A stretch of DNA of 36,527 bases, from contig QJYK01000169.1 of assembly GCA_003248075.1 (NCBI GenBank), positions 1 to 36,527 of the forward strand. The letters run 5' to 3'. Each line of letters begins with the position of its first letter. Positions within the stretch are counted from its first letter, which is position 1. Positions 25,947 to 33,082 of this stretch are shown in pieces. A program made the translations under genes and the position numbers. This stretch comes from Gemmatimonadota bacterium (GTDB taxonomy: Bacteria; Gemmatimonadota; Gemmatimonadetes; Longimicrobiales; Gaopeijiaceae). The notes under the pieces were generated by a model that saw only the letters and a program-made list of their open reading frames with translations, was not told where the DNA came from and searched no databases.

Positions 25947-26000
25947 ATGTCGGCCCACGGGGTGACCGACCGGGGTGACGACACGCACGCCGGGCCGTGA
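25947..26000 (+). CDS. Short ORF (17 codons) overlapping the downstream membrane-protein start
   Basis: An ATG at 25947, directly preceded by a GGGGGAGGAGG purine run (25936-25946), opens a 17-codon frame ending TGA at 25998-26000. That TGA overlaps the GTG (25997-25999) of the next gene as GTGA. The peptide is hydrophilic and has no recognised motif. Two readings are possible: a leader ORF that feeds ribosomes to the downstream gene by termination-reinitiation, or a chance ORF on a ribosome site used by some other start. The ribosome site is stronger than any at the downstream GTG. Confidence 0.4.
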   Translation: MSAHGVTDRGDDTHAGP

Positions 26001-26404
26001 CCCGAACGAGCCTCTACTATCTGGCCACGCCGCTCTTCGCGGCCCTGGACTTCGGATGGGACCTTCCCGTGCGCGTCGCGGGGTTGAGCGTTTCCTGGCA
26101 GCGCGTAGCCTACTATGGCGTTCTCGTGCTGCTGGGTGTTCTCTGCCGGGCCCGGCCGACGGCGGGCCCGTGGGTCGGGATGGCCGAGAGCTCGGTCAAC
26201 CTGTTTCTCCTGCTGTTGAGCATCCTGCTTCCCATCTGGTCGATGCCGGAGGCCGTGCTGGCCGGGGAGACACCGGAGCCGCTGATGGGAGGCGTGGCGC
26301 TGGCCAACGCCGTGCTGGCGGGGTTCGTCCTCGTGGCGAGCTTCCAGAGGAGCCGGATGGCCGCGGAGCGGGGCCTGCGTCGAGGGTCACGCGGCGCGCT
26401 GTAA
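25997..26404 (+). CDS. Small hydrophobic membrane protein behind the RND pump
   Basis: A 135-aa protein of unknown family with about four predicted membrane segments: LYYLATPLFAALDF, then YYGVLVLLGVLC, then SVNLFLLLLSILLPIW, then GGVALANAVLAGFVLVASF. It ends in a short Arg-rich cytoplasmic-type tail. It starts at GTG 25997, 61 bp after the pump stop, on the same strand. It is probably part of the efflux transcript and could be a pump accessory protein, which is context inference only. Confidence 0.65.
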   Translation: MTRTSLYYLATPLFAALDFGWDLPVRVAGLSVSWQRVAYYGVLVLLGVLCRARPTAGPWVGMAESSVNLFLLLLSILLPIWSMPEAVLAGETPEPLMGGVALANAVLAGFVLVASFQRSRMAAERGLRRGSRGAL

Positions 26405-26467
26405 CAAGGTCGTGACGAACGTGTGAAGAGGCTTGCCGCGACTCCGCCAGTGTGGAACCGTTGAGTC

Positions 26468-26845
26468 GTGACGTTCGACGTTGCGGCCCACAGGAGGCGC
26501 TCCTTGAGAGACCTCGCCAGGCAGGCAAGCGCCGAGCCGCTTCGGGCTCCCGGAGAAGACGACCTCTTGGAGGCTGCGCGCCGCGGGGACGGCGAGGCGC
26601 GCGAGCGTCTGATCCGTCCCCGCCTCCGCGTCGTCATCGACGAGGCGGTTGCCCACCGGGAGGTGGCACGCCTGACTGAGCGCGGGTACCGGCAACGCCG
26701 GCCGCCACCCTCGAGCGACCCCTCGCGCCGCCGCCCTGGAGCGCACACTTTTCGTGCGATCGGGGAAGCGAGCCACACGATTCCAGGGGGCGCGTGGGGG
26801 AGCCAGGGGGCGTACACCGCGGGCCGGTTCCGGCGCACGTCGTAG
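26468..26845 (+). CDS. Truncated sigma-70-like protein (regions 1.2-2.1 only)
   Basis: A 125-aa ORF whose residues of about 12-64 align by eye with sigma-70 regions 1.2 and 2.1: DLARQASAEPLRAPGEDDLL, AARRGDGEARERLI, then RLRVVIDEAVAHRE, compared with the well-known L...AEE..L...RI..GD..A...LI..NLRLVVSIA pattern. A DPSR motif at 84-87 is where region 2.2-2.3 would be, but -10 recognition and regions 3 and 4 are absent, and the C-terminus is low-complexity. It could be a pseudogene remnant, a core-polymerase-binding decoy, or a small regulator. The start GTG 26468 has no clear ribosome site. Its end overlaps the start of the 26794 gene by 52 bp, which lowers confidence in one of the two boundaries. 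Confidence 0.45.
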   Translation: MTFDVAAHRRRSLRDLARQASAEPLRAPGEDDLLEAARRGDGEARERLIRPRLRVVIDEAVAHREVARLTERGYRQRRPPPSSDPSRRRPGAHTFRAIGEASHTIPGGAWGSQGAYTAGRFRRTS

Positions 26846-27300
26846 GTCCGGCGGTCCAGAACCTGGCCGCGGCTCGGCTCGCCCGGGGGTTCGTTCCCCT
26901 CGCGGTCCTCTTTCTCTCCGGCGTCGCCCTGACCGTCACGTCTTCCGGTGTCGCCCCGCGAGGACTGGCGCTGACGTTGGGTGCCCCAGCGGCGGGCGCT
27001 GCGACGCTCGCCTACGGCCTGCGCGCGGTCCAGCGGGCCTTCGGGCGGCCGCCCCGCCCATGGATGTCCGTGGCGGCGCTGGCCGGCGTGGTCCCACCCG
27101 CCTTCGCGGTCTGGGTGATGGGGTGGCTGGGCCTGCGCGGACTGACCGCCTGGGGGCACCCTGGACCGATGGTGATGGGTCTGGCCTGGACCTGGCTGGG
27201 CGCCTGGGTGCTGACGAGTTGGCTCCGCGTACACGAGCTCGATCGGCTGGCCACGGCGATGGGTCCGATGGGTGGTACCGACGCGGAGGGAGCCACGTGA
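26794..27300 (+). CDS. Polytopic membrane protein of unknown function
   Basis: A 168-aa protein with a polar Pro/Gly-rich N-terminus of about 30 residues and then about four membrane segments: FVPLAVLFLSGVALTV, LALTLGAPAAGAATLAYGL, then MSVAALAGVVPPAFAVWVM and MVMGLAWTWLGAWVLTSWL. No family is recognised. GTG 26794 follows an AGGGGG run but overlaps the sigma-like ORF. It is the first in a chain of four genes; its TGA overlaps the next GTG (GTGA at 27297-27300), so it is translated with the hydrolase lipoprotein. Confidence 0.6.
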   Translation: MGEPGGVHRGPVPAHVVGPAVQNLAAARLARGFVPLAVLFLSGVALTVTSSGVAPRGLALTLGAPAAGAATLAYGLRAVQRAFGRPPRPWMSVAALAGVVPPAFAVWVMGWLGLRGLTAWGHPGPMVMGLAWTWLGAWVLTSWLRVHELDRLATAMGPMGGTDAEGAT

Positions 27301-28250
27301 GGACGGGAAGGCGCGGCCCGCCCGGTCGGTGGAGCGGGCTCGCCGCCGTGTCGACGGTGTTGTTGGCGTCGTGCACCGGGCCCGCGGAGCCCTTGATGTC
27401 GGGCGTACTGCAGCGCGGGGACGGAGTGTCCATCGCCTGGGTTTCCGTGGGGCGCGGCACACCCATGATCGTCGTGCACGGAGGTCCGGGGATGGACCAT
27501 CGTTACCTCAGGCCCGGCCTCGACACCCTGGGGGCCGCGCACCGTCTCGTCTACTACGACCAGCGGGGCACCGGGGGCTCCGAAGCCCCCCTGGACACGG
27601 CCTCGATCAACCTCGACGCGTTCGTGGGTGATATCGAGGCGCTACGCGCCGAACAGGGCGCCGAGCGCGTGCTCGTGCTGGGGCATTCCTACGGAACGAT
27701 GGTGGCGCTGGGGTACGCCCTGGCCCACCCCGACCGTGTGCGGGGGCTCGTGCTCCTCGACCCCGTCGAGCCCGGCTCGCGGTTCGCGGCCGAGACCGGC
27801 CGCAGGTTCGCCGCCGCGCGAACCGACGCCGATGTCCAGGCCCTCCGGGATCTCGTGGACAGCCCGGCCTTCGAGGCCCGCGAGCCCCAAGCGGTGGAGC
27901 GCATGTACCGGATCGCGTACCGAGCCACCGTGCCGGACCCGTCCGTGCTCGACGACCTCGATCTCGCGATGGAGCCGAGGACGGCTCGGAACGGGTCGGA
28001 GGTCACGGCCCTGCTCGGCGGCTCGCTTCAGGGCGCCGACTGGTGGGACGAGCTCGGCTCGCTCCGGGTTCCCACGCTGGTCGTACACGGGCGCGCCGAG
28101 CCGACGCCGGTGGCGATGTCCGAGGCCCTCGCAGCTGCCCTGCCGGAAGGAAGGCTCGTAGTCCTGGAAACGGGTCACTTCCCCTACGTCGAGGCGCCCG
28201 GCGCCCTCTACGAGGCGGTAGCCCGGTTCACGAGCGGAATCGACCCGTGA
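27297..28250 (+). CDS. Alpha/beta hydrolase lipoprotein (S33 prolyl aminopeptidase-like)
   Basis: A 317-aa exported serine hydrolase. It has the lipobox LASC (C26), the oxyanion motif VHGGPGMDH typical of proline iminopeptidases (about 60-68), YYDQRGTGGS, nucleophile elbow GHSYGT with S131 and base H294 in ETGHFPY. The catalytic acid position, normally Asp in HG..DP, reads HGRAEP with E268, a conservative swap. The likely role is hydrolysis of N-terminal proline peptides or small esters on the membrane surface. GTG 27297 has a GGAGGG site at 27285-27290 and overlaps the upstream stop by 4 bp. Its own TGA overlaps the following GTG by 4 bp. Confidence 0.85.
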   Translation: MRTGRRGPPGRWSGLAAVSTVLLASCTGPAEPLMSGVLQRGDGVSIAWVSVGRGTPMIVVHGGPGMDHRYLRPGLDTLGAAHRLVYYDQRGTGGSEAPLDTASINLDAFVGDIEALRAEQGAERVLVLGHSYGTMVALGYALAHPDRVRGLVLLDPVEPGSRFAAETGRRFAAARTDADVQALRDLVDSPAFEAREPQAVERMYRIAYRATVPDPSVLDDLDLAMEPRTARNGSEVTALLGGSLQGADWWDELGSLRVPTLVVHGRAEPTPVAMSEALAAALPEGRLVVLETGHFPYVEAPGALYEAVARFTSGIDP

Positions 28251-28486
28251 GCGCCCGCGCGTCCGGGAAAGCCCTTCGGTTGGTCAAGGCGCTTGCGGCC
28301 TATGGACTCGCGGCGACAGCGCTCTGGCTCGCTGCGGAGCCTCTCCGTCGCGCCTTCCTCCTACCCGACCTCTTCACGCTGGTGGCGCGCGGCTTCGTGG
28401 TCCTCGTTCTCCCGGTCGTGATCGCGGTGGCGTGGCGCTACCCGGAGGTCGGTCGGAGGGTGCCGGCTTCGCCGGAGTCGGAATGA
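28247..28486 (+). CDS. Two-helix membrane peptide (propeller-protein anchor-like)
   Basis: A 79-aa protein with two hydrophobic helices (about 13-27 and 40-64) separated by a short LRRAFLLPD turn and ending WRYPEVGRRV. The pattern resembles the membrane-anchor module at the start of TPR/TolB-like and cyclase-like proteins of this lineage (VLVYL.GAFAVLQ..D......LPD...), but here it stands alone. It may serve as a partner for the flanking membrane proteins. GTG 28247 overlaps the hydrolase stop, and its TGA overlaps ATG 28483, both by 4 bp, which supports it being a real gene. Confidence 0.7.
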   Translation: MSARASGKALRLVKALAAYGLAATALWLAAEPLRRAFLLPDLFTLVARGFVVLVLPVVIAVAWRYPEVGRRVPASPESE

Positions 28487-31400
28487 TCGACCTCGAGCCG
28501 CGGACGTACCCCGGGCATCGGAGGCACGTCTTGATCTACCTCGCCTTCACCCTGTCGGGGGTCGCGGGGCTCGTCTACGAGGTCGTGTGGAGCCGCTATC
28601 TCGCGATCTTCGTCGGGCACGGTGCCTACGCGCAGGTGCTCGTCCTGGCCGTGTATCTCGGTGGAATGGCGGTGGGGGCCATGGCCGTGAGCGGGGTGTC
28701 CCGTCGCCTGAGACGGCCCCTGATCGGTTACGCGGGCGCCGAGGCGACGCTCGGCGTGCTCGCCCTGGTGTTCCACCTGGTCTTCCTTCTGGCGACGCGC
28801 TTCGCCTATGACACCGTGTTTCCCGCCCTGGGTAGCGCTTCCCTTTCCGGTGCCGCGCGCTGGGGACTCGCGGGCCTCCTGGTCCTTCCCTCCGCGGTGG
28901 TGCTGGGAACGACCTTTCCCCTCATGGCGGCCGGCCTGGTCCGGCGCGACCCGGGCCGGCCCGGCCGAGCCGTCGCCAACGCGTACCTGGCCAATACCGT
29001 GGGCGGGGCCGCCGGGGTGCTTGTCGCCGGCTTCGGGCTCATCCCTTCCATCGGACTGCCCGGCACGGTCCTGGTCGCCGGCGCGCTGAATGCCGCGGCC
29101 GCGATGCTCGTCGTGGTCGCGGAGCGGGGCGCTCCGGCGCTGGAAGCGGCTCCCGTGGTGGGCCCGCGCGGCGCCTCGGACCCACCGGAGGTGGAAGGCG
29201 GAGCGCGTGGGAGGGGCGGACTCTGGCCGCTCCTGCTGGGGGTGTCGTTCGGCACGGCGCTCGCTTCGTTCGCCTACGAGATCGGCTGGATCCGCCTGCT
29301 CGCGATGGCGCTCGGGAGCGCCTCACACTCCTTCGATCTGATGCTGTCGGCGTTCATCCTCGGGCTGGCCATCGGGGCCCGGTTGGTTCGCGGTCCGTCG
29401 GACCGCGCCCAGGATCCGGTGCGGGTTCTCGGGTGGGTCCAATGGGCGATGGGCGCGGCCGCTTTGGCCACGCTGCCCTTCTACGCGTCCGCCTTCGAGG
29501 CGGTGGGAAGGCTGGTCACGGTTCTCGAGCAGCGCGATGGAGGGTATGCGCTGTTCAATCTCGCCCGTTACGGCGTGGCGCTGGCGATGATGCTGCCGGC
29601 CACGATCCTGGCTGGCGCCACCCTCCCGCTCATCACGGCGGCCCTGCTCCGGGCCGGCGTCGGCGAGCGCTCCATCGGGCGGGTCTACGGGTACAACACC
29701 CTCGGCTCGGTTTCCGGCGCCTTCCTGGCCGGTCTGGTGGCTCTCCCCATCCTCGGGCTCAAGGGGCTCCTGGTGGCCGGAGCCCTGGTCGACATGGCGC
29801 TGGGCGTCATGCTGCTGGGGTTGGGCGGATCGCGCGCCGGGCGGCGTCCTGTCCTGGGACTGTGGATGGCCGCGGCCACGGCCTCCGTCGCGATGGTCGT
29901 CGGACGTCTCGTCGTGCTGGACCCGTTGGTGCTCGCGAGCGGCGTGTACCGATATGGCCGTCTGCCCACCGAGGGTAGCCGACGGATCCTGTACTATCGG
30001 GACGGCCGCACCGCCTCGGTCTCCGTGCACCTCCAGACCCAAGAGGGCTTGGTGGTGCTGGCGACGAACGGCAAGCCGGACGCCTCCCTGGACTCGCGGT
30101 GGTTCAACCCGAGGAGGGACACCGTCCCGCCGACACCGATTCCCGAGTCACAGGACGCCCCCGTGCAGGTGCTCGGCCCCCTGGTGGGTCTCGCCCACCA
30201 CCCGAGCGCGCGGACCGCGGTGAACATCGGCCACGGGTCGGGAATGTCGGGCCACGCCCTGCTTTCGAGCCCGGCCCTGGAACGCATGGTCACGGTCGAG
30301 ATCGAACCGGCCATGGTCGAGGGCTCGTTGAGCTTCATGCCCGCGAACCGGCGCGTGTTCGAAGACCCGAGGGCGACCTTCGTCTTCGACGACGCCAAGT
30401 CCTTCCTCGCGTACGGCAATGAGCGCTTCGACCTGATCTTCTCCGAGCCGAGCAACCCCTGGGTGACCGGGGTGAGCGCGCTCTTCACGGTGGAGTTCTA
30501 TCAGCGGATCACGCGCTATATGGCGCCCGGCGGCGTCTTCTCCCAGTGGATCCACCTGTACGAGATCGACGACGACCTCGTGCTCTCGGTCGTGCAGGCA
30601 CTCGACTCCGTGTTCCCGTCCTACAAGGCCTACCATCTGGGGGACAACGACATCGTGTTCGTAGCCTCGGCGGACCGCCTTCTCCCCGAGGCGGACTGGA
30701 CGATCCTGGACTGGCCGGGAGTCCGCGAAATGCTCGTCGACGTCCCTCCGGTGCGTCGACAGCACATGGAGTCGTTGGAGGTCCTGGACGAGGCGCTGTT
30801 GCGGCCCGTCCTGGACGACCGCGGCGTCCGCCCGAACTCCGATTATCACCCGATCCTGGAGTCGGGGGCGGAACGCGCGAGGTTCGAAGACCGCTGGGCG
30901 GAGGGCTTCTACAGCTTCGGCGCCAACCGGATCGACCTGCGGCGCACGCTCGCGCGAACGCGGATGGAGCCGCCGGACACGTTCGAAGCGGTTCCGGCCC
31001 GCGGCCTGGCTCCTGCCGTGCAGCGCGGCCAGTCGACCTGGCTCCACGAGGCGCTCGAGCGGGGCGGCGCGGTGGCGCCGCCGGGGTTCCCCGAATGGGG
31101 GACCGCGCTGGTCGACCTCCAGGACTTCCTCGACGACATGCGACCCGGGCGACCGCCCGTGAGCTGGCTGACGTGGTCGCAGCGATTCGATCGGGTGGAG
31201 CGGGACCTCCATTTCGGTACCTCGGGGTGGATCGACACCACACTCTACGCCGCCACGAGCCGCTTCCTCGACGCGACCGATGCGCCCCCTGAAGCCAGGG
31301 CCAGCGTCGCTCTGCTGCACGGGATCGGCTCGTGGACGTTCGACGAGGCGGCATCGGCCGCGGACGTTCTCGTGCCCGCGCAGGAGGGCGGAGTCACCTG

Positions 31401-31608
31401 GGTCCGGAGCACCGTGCTGCTCGACGCGGCCGTGCTCGCGTACCTGGAGACTGGACGGGCACGCGAGGCGCGCGCCGCGTTCGACCGGCTCGCGCCTTTA
31501 TCGGGGCGCCGACCGTGGAACGTGCGGAACCGCTTGCTGGACGCGCTGGTGCGCGCTGCCGAGGTTGCGGCTCAGGCGGCCTCCGGGGACAACGGCCTCC
31601 CGCAATAA
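28483..31608 (+). CDS. Fused MFS-type membrane domain / spermidine-synthase-like protein
   Basis: A 1041-aa protein. Residues of about 12-490 form some 13 membrane helices in two halves that begin with the same signature (SGVAGLVYEVVWSRYLAIF and LASFAYEIGWIRLLAMALG). Residues of about 500-770 are a SpeE-like Rossmann domain with SAM motif GHGSGMSG at 583-590 and acid E in TVEIEP. The spermidine-synthase catalytic Asp is replaced: the site reads SEPSNPW with E655, as in this fused family, so true spermidine synthesis is doubtful. Residues of about 790-1041 form an extra helical domain with no clear family. ATG 28483 overlaps the upstream stop (ATGA). The 3' end overlaps the convergent channel gene by 37 bp. 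Confidence 0.88.
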   Translation: MIDLEPRTYPGHRRHVLIYLAFTLSGVAGLVYEVVWSRYLAIFVGHGAYAQVLVLAVYLGGMAVGAMAVSGVSRRLRRPLIGYAGAEATLGVLALVFHLVFLLATRFAYDTVFPALGSASLSGAARWGLAGLLVLPSAVVLGTTFPLMAAGLVRRDPGRPGRAVANAYLANTVGGAAGVLVAGFGLIPSIGLPGTVLVAGALNAAAAMLVVVAERGAPALEAAPVVGPRGASDPPEVEGGARGRGGLWPLLLGVSFGTALASFAYEIGWIRLLAMALGSASHSFDLMLSAFILGLAIGARLVRGPSDRAQDPVRVLGWVQWAMGAAALATLPFYASAFEAVGRLVTVLEQRDGGYALFNLARYGVALAMMLPATILAGATLPLITAALLRAGVGERSIGRVYGYNTLGSVSGAFLAGLVALPILGLKGLLVAGALVDMALGVMLLGLGGSRAGRRPVLGLWMAAATASVAMVVGRLVVLDPLVLASGVYRYGRLPTEGSRRILYYRDGRTASVSVHLQTQEGLVVLATNGKPDASLDSRWFNPRRDTVPPTPIPESQDAPVQVLGPLVGLAHHPSARTAVNIGHGSGMSGHALLSSPALERMVTVEIEPAMVEGSLSFMPANRRVFEDPRATFVFDDAKSFLAYGNERFDLIFSEPSNPWVTGVSALFTVEFYQRITRYMAPGGVFSQWIHLYEIDDDLVLSVVQALDSVFPSYKAYHLGDNDIVFVASADRLLPEADWTILDWPGVREMLVDVPPVRRQHMESLEVLDEALLRPVLDDRGVRPNSDYHPILESGAERARFEDRWAEGFYSFGANRIDLRRTLARTRMEPPDTFEAVPARGLAPAVQRGQSTWLHEALERGGAVAPPGFPEWGTALVDLQDFLDDMRPGRPPVSWLTWSQRFDRVERDLHFGTSGWIDTTLYAATSRFLDATDAPPEARASVALLHGIGSWTFDEAASAADVLVPAQEGGVTWVRSTVLLDAAVLAYLETGRAREARAAFDRLAPLSGRRPWNVRNRLLDALVRAAEVAAQAASGDNGLPQ

Positions 31609-32414
31609 CGACAGTAGGACGAGCGAGCGTCGGACTCGCGGTGGCCGCACGCCGCGCACCGGAGCCCGGGCGAGGACGCACCCGCGTGCCGGCCGAGCTC
31701 GACGGTCACGATCCCGGTCGGGACCGCGATGATCCCGTACCCCATGATCATGACGAGCGCCGCCAGGATCTGCCCAGCTGGCGTCCGTGGCGCGATGTCT
31801 CCGTACCCCACCGTTGTGAGCGTGACGATGCTCCAGTACATCCCCCTCGGGATGCTCGTGAAACCCGACTCGGGGCCCTCGACGAGGTACATCAGGGCTC
31901 CCACCACCACGACGATGCTCACGACCGAGATGAGGAAGACCGTGATCTTGTAGCGGCTGGCGCGCAGCGCCGCCGCGAGGATGCGTGCCTCTCCGACGTA
32001 GTGTGCCAGCTTCAGCACCCGGAACACACGCACCACGCGGAGCACGCGGATCACCACCAGCACCTGGCCGCCGGGGGCTATGAGGCTCAGGTAGGTCGGG
32101 ATCACCGCGAAAAGGTCGATGAGCCCGAGAAAGCTGCGGGCGTACGCGCCGGCCCGGTCCACCGACCAGAGGCGTGCCGCGTATTCGGCGGTGAACAACA
32201 GCGTGAACGCCCATTCCAGGATCCGGAGCTGCGGGCCGTACGCGGAGCGGACCGGGGCGACCGACTCGGCCATGACCACCGCGACACTCGCCAGGATCGC
32301 GCCGATCAGGAGGACGTCGAAGATCTTTCCCGCGCGCGTGTCATGCTCGAAGATGATTTCGTAGGTACGGTTCCGAAGCGTGCCTGGAAGGCCTCCTGAA
32401 CGAAGAGGTGCCAT
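31572..32414 (-). CDS. Voltage-gated-type potassium channel with C-terminal zinc ribbon
   Basis: A 280-aa six-helix ion channel. S4 has arginines at every third place (R123, R126, R129, R132, then K135). S2/S3 counter-charges E77 and D100 are present, as is the selectivity filter TVGYGD at 201-206, so it should conduct K+ and sense voltage. S6 is followed by a short linker and a four-cysteine zinc-ribbon: C253/C256 in CAACGH and C268/C271 in CRYCG. This ribbon is unusual for KvAP-like channels. ATG 32414 is chosen at the family start (RNRTYEIIFEHDTRAGK). The last 37 bp, which encode the ribbon end, overlap the 3' end of the convergent MFS/SpeE gene. It is divergent from the GNAT gene, 84 bp away. 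Confidence 0.9.
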   Translation of the reverse strand: MAPLRSGGLPGTLRNRTYEIIFEHDTRAGKIFDVLLIGAILASVAVVMAESVAPVRSAYGPQLRILEWAFTLLFTAEYAARLWSVDRAGAYARSFLGLIDLFAVIPTYLSLIAPGGQVLVVIRVLRVVRVFRVLKLAHYVGEARILAAALRASRYKITVFLISVVSIVVVVGALMYLVEGPESGFTSIPRGMYWSIVTLTTVGYGDIAPRTPAGQILAALVMIMGYGIIAVPTGIVTVELGRHAGASSPGLRCAACGHRESDARSSYCRYCGRPLSPEAA

Positions 32415-32498
32415 GCTCCCCTGCCCATGGGATCGTGTCCGTCGTCCCCGAAGCCTACGGGAATGCGGCGCGGCCACGCCAGCGGAAGCCCGCGCCCG

Positions 32499-32999
32499 GT
32501 GAAGGAGCGAATCCGACCCATGACGGGCGCCGACTGGCCGGAGGTGGCCCGCATCTACCGCGAGGGGATCGAGAGCGGGAACGCGACGTTCGAGACCGCG
32601 GTCCCCGAAAGGGAGGGTTGGGAGGCGGCGCGCATGGCGTGCTGTCGACTCGTGGTCGAGAGCGCCGACGGTGTGGTCGGTTTCGCCGCGCTGAGCCCCG
32701 TGTCTTCGCGGCCGGTGTATGCCGGGGTCGCCGAGGTGATGGTCTACGTGAGCACGTCGACGCGGGGCAGGGGGCTCGGACGGGGGTTGCTGGATGCCCT
32801 GGTGAGCGCATCCGAGGAGGCGGGGATCTGGACCCTGCAGGCCAGCATCTTCCCCGAGAACCCGGCTTCGCTGGCCATCCACCGCGGGGCCGGCTTCCGT
32901 CTGGTGGGGAAGCGTGAGCGCATCGCCCGCTTCCAGGACGGCAGGTGGCGCGACGTCCTGCTGCTGGAGCGTCGGAGCCGGTCGGCGGGCACCCACTGA
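32499..32999 (+). CDS. GNAT acetyltransferase, phosphinothricin acetyltransferase-like
   Basis: A 166-aa N-acetyltransferase of the PAT/Bar/methionine-sulfoximine group. It starts IRPMTGADWPEVARIYREGI, has the NATFET phrase diagnostic of this subgroup, then FAALSPVSSRPVYAGVAE, then the acetyl-CoA motif RGRGLGRGLL and a PENPASLAIHRGAGF tail. It should acetylate small amino compounds such as methionine sulfoximine or phosphinothricin analogues; the physiological substrate is unknown. GTG 32499 gives the canonical family N-terminus. ATG 32463 would add 12 poorly conserved residues, and the frame is open further upstream. It ends 83 bp before the convergent M55 gene. Confidence 0.87.
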   Translation: MKERIRPMTGADWPEVARIYREGIESGNATFETAVPEREGWEAARMACCRLVVESADGVVGFAALSPVSSRPVYAGVAEVMVYVSTSTRGRGLGRGLLDALVSASEEAGIWTLQASIFPENPASLAIHRGAGFRLVGKRERIARFQDGRWRDVLLLERRSRSAGTH

Positions 33000-33082
33000 G
33001 GAGTGCGCGTCGGGGCCGGACGCGGAGGGTCGCCGACCGGACGCTGGCCGGCCGGATGTCGCCGGCAGGTGTGAGGGCCTCC

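Noticed and set aside
28483-31608. Calling this gene a genuine spermidine synthase
   Set aside because: The catalytic Asp is replaced and the polyamine-site phrase is SEPSNPW; only the fold and SAM site are shared.
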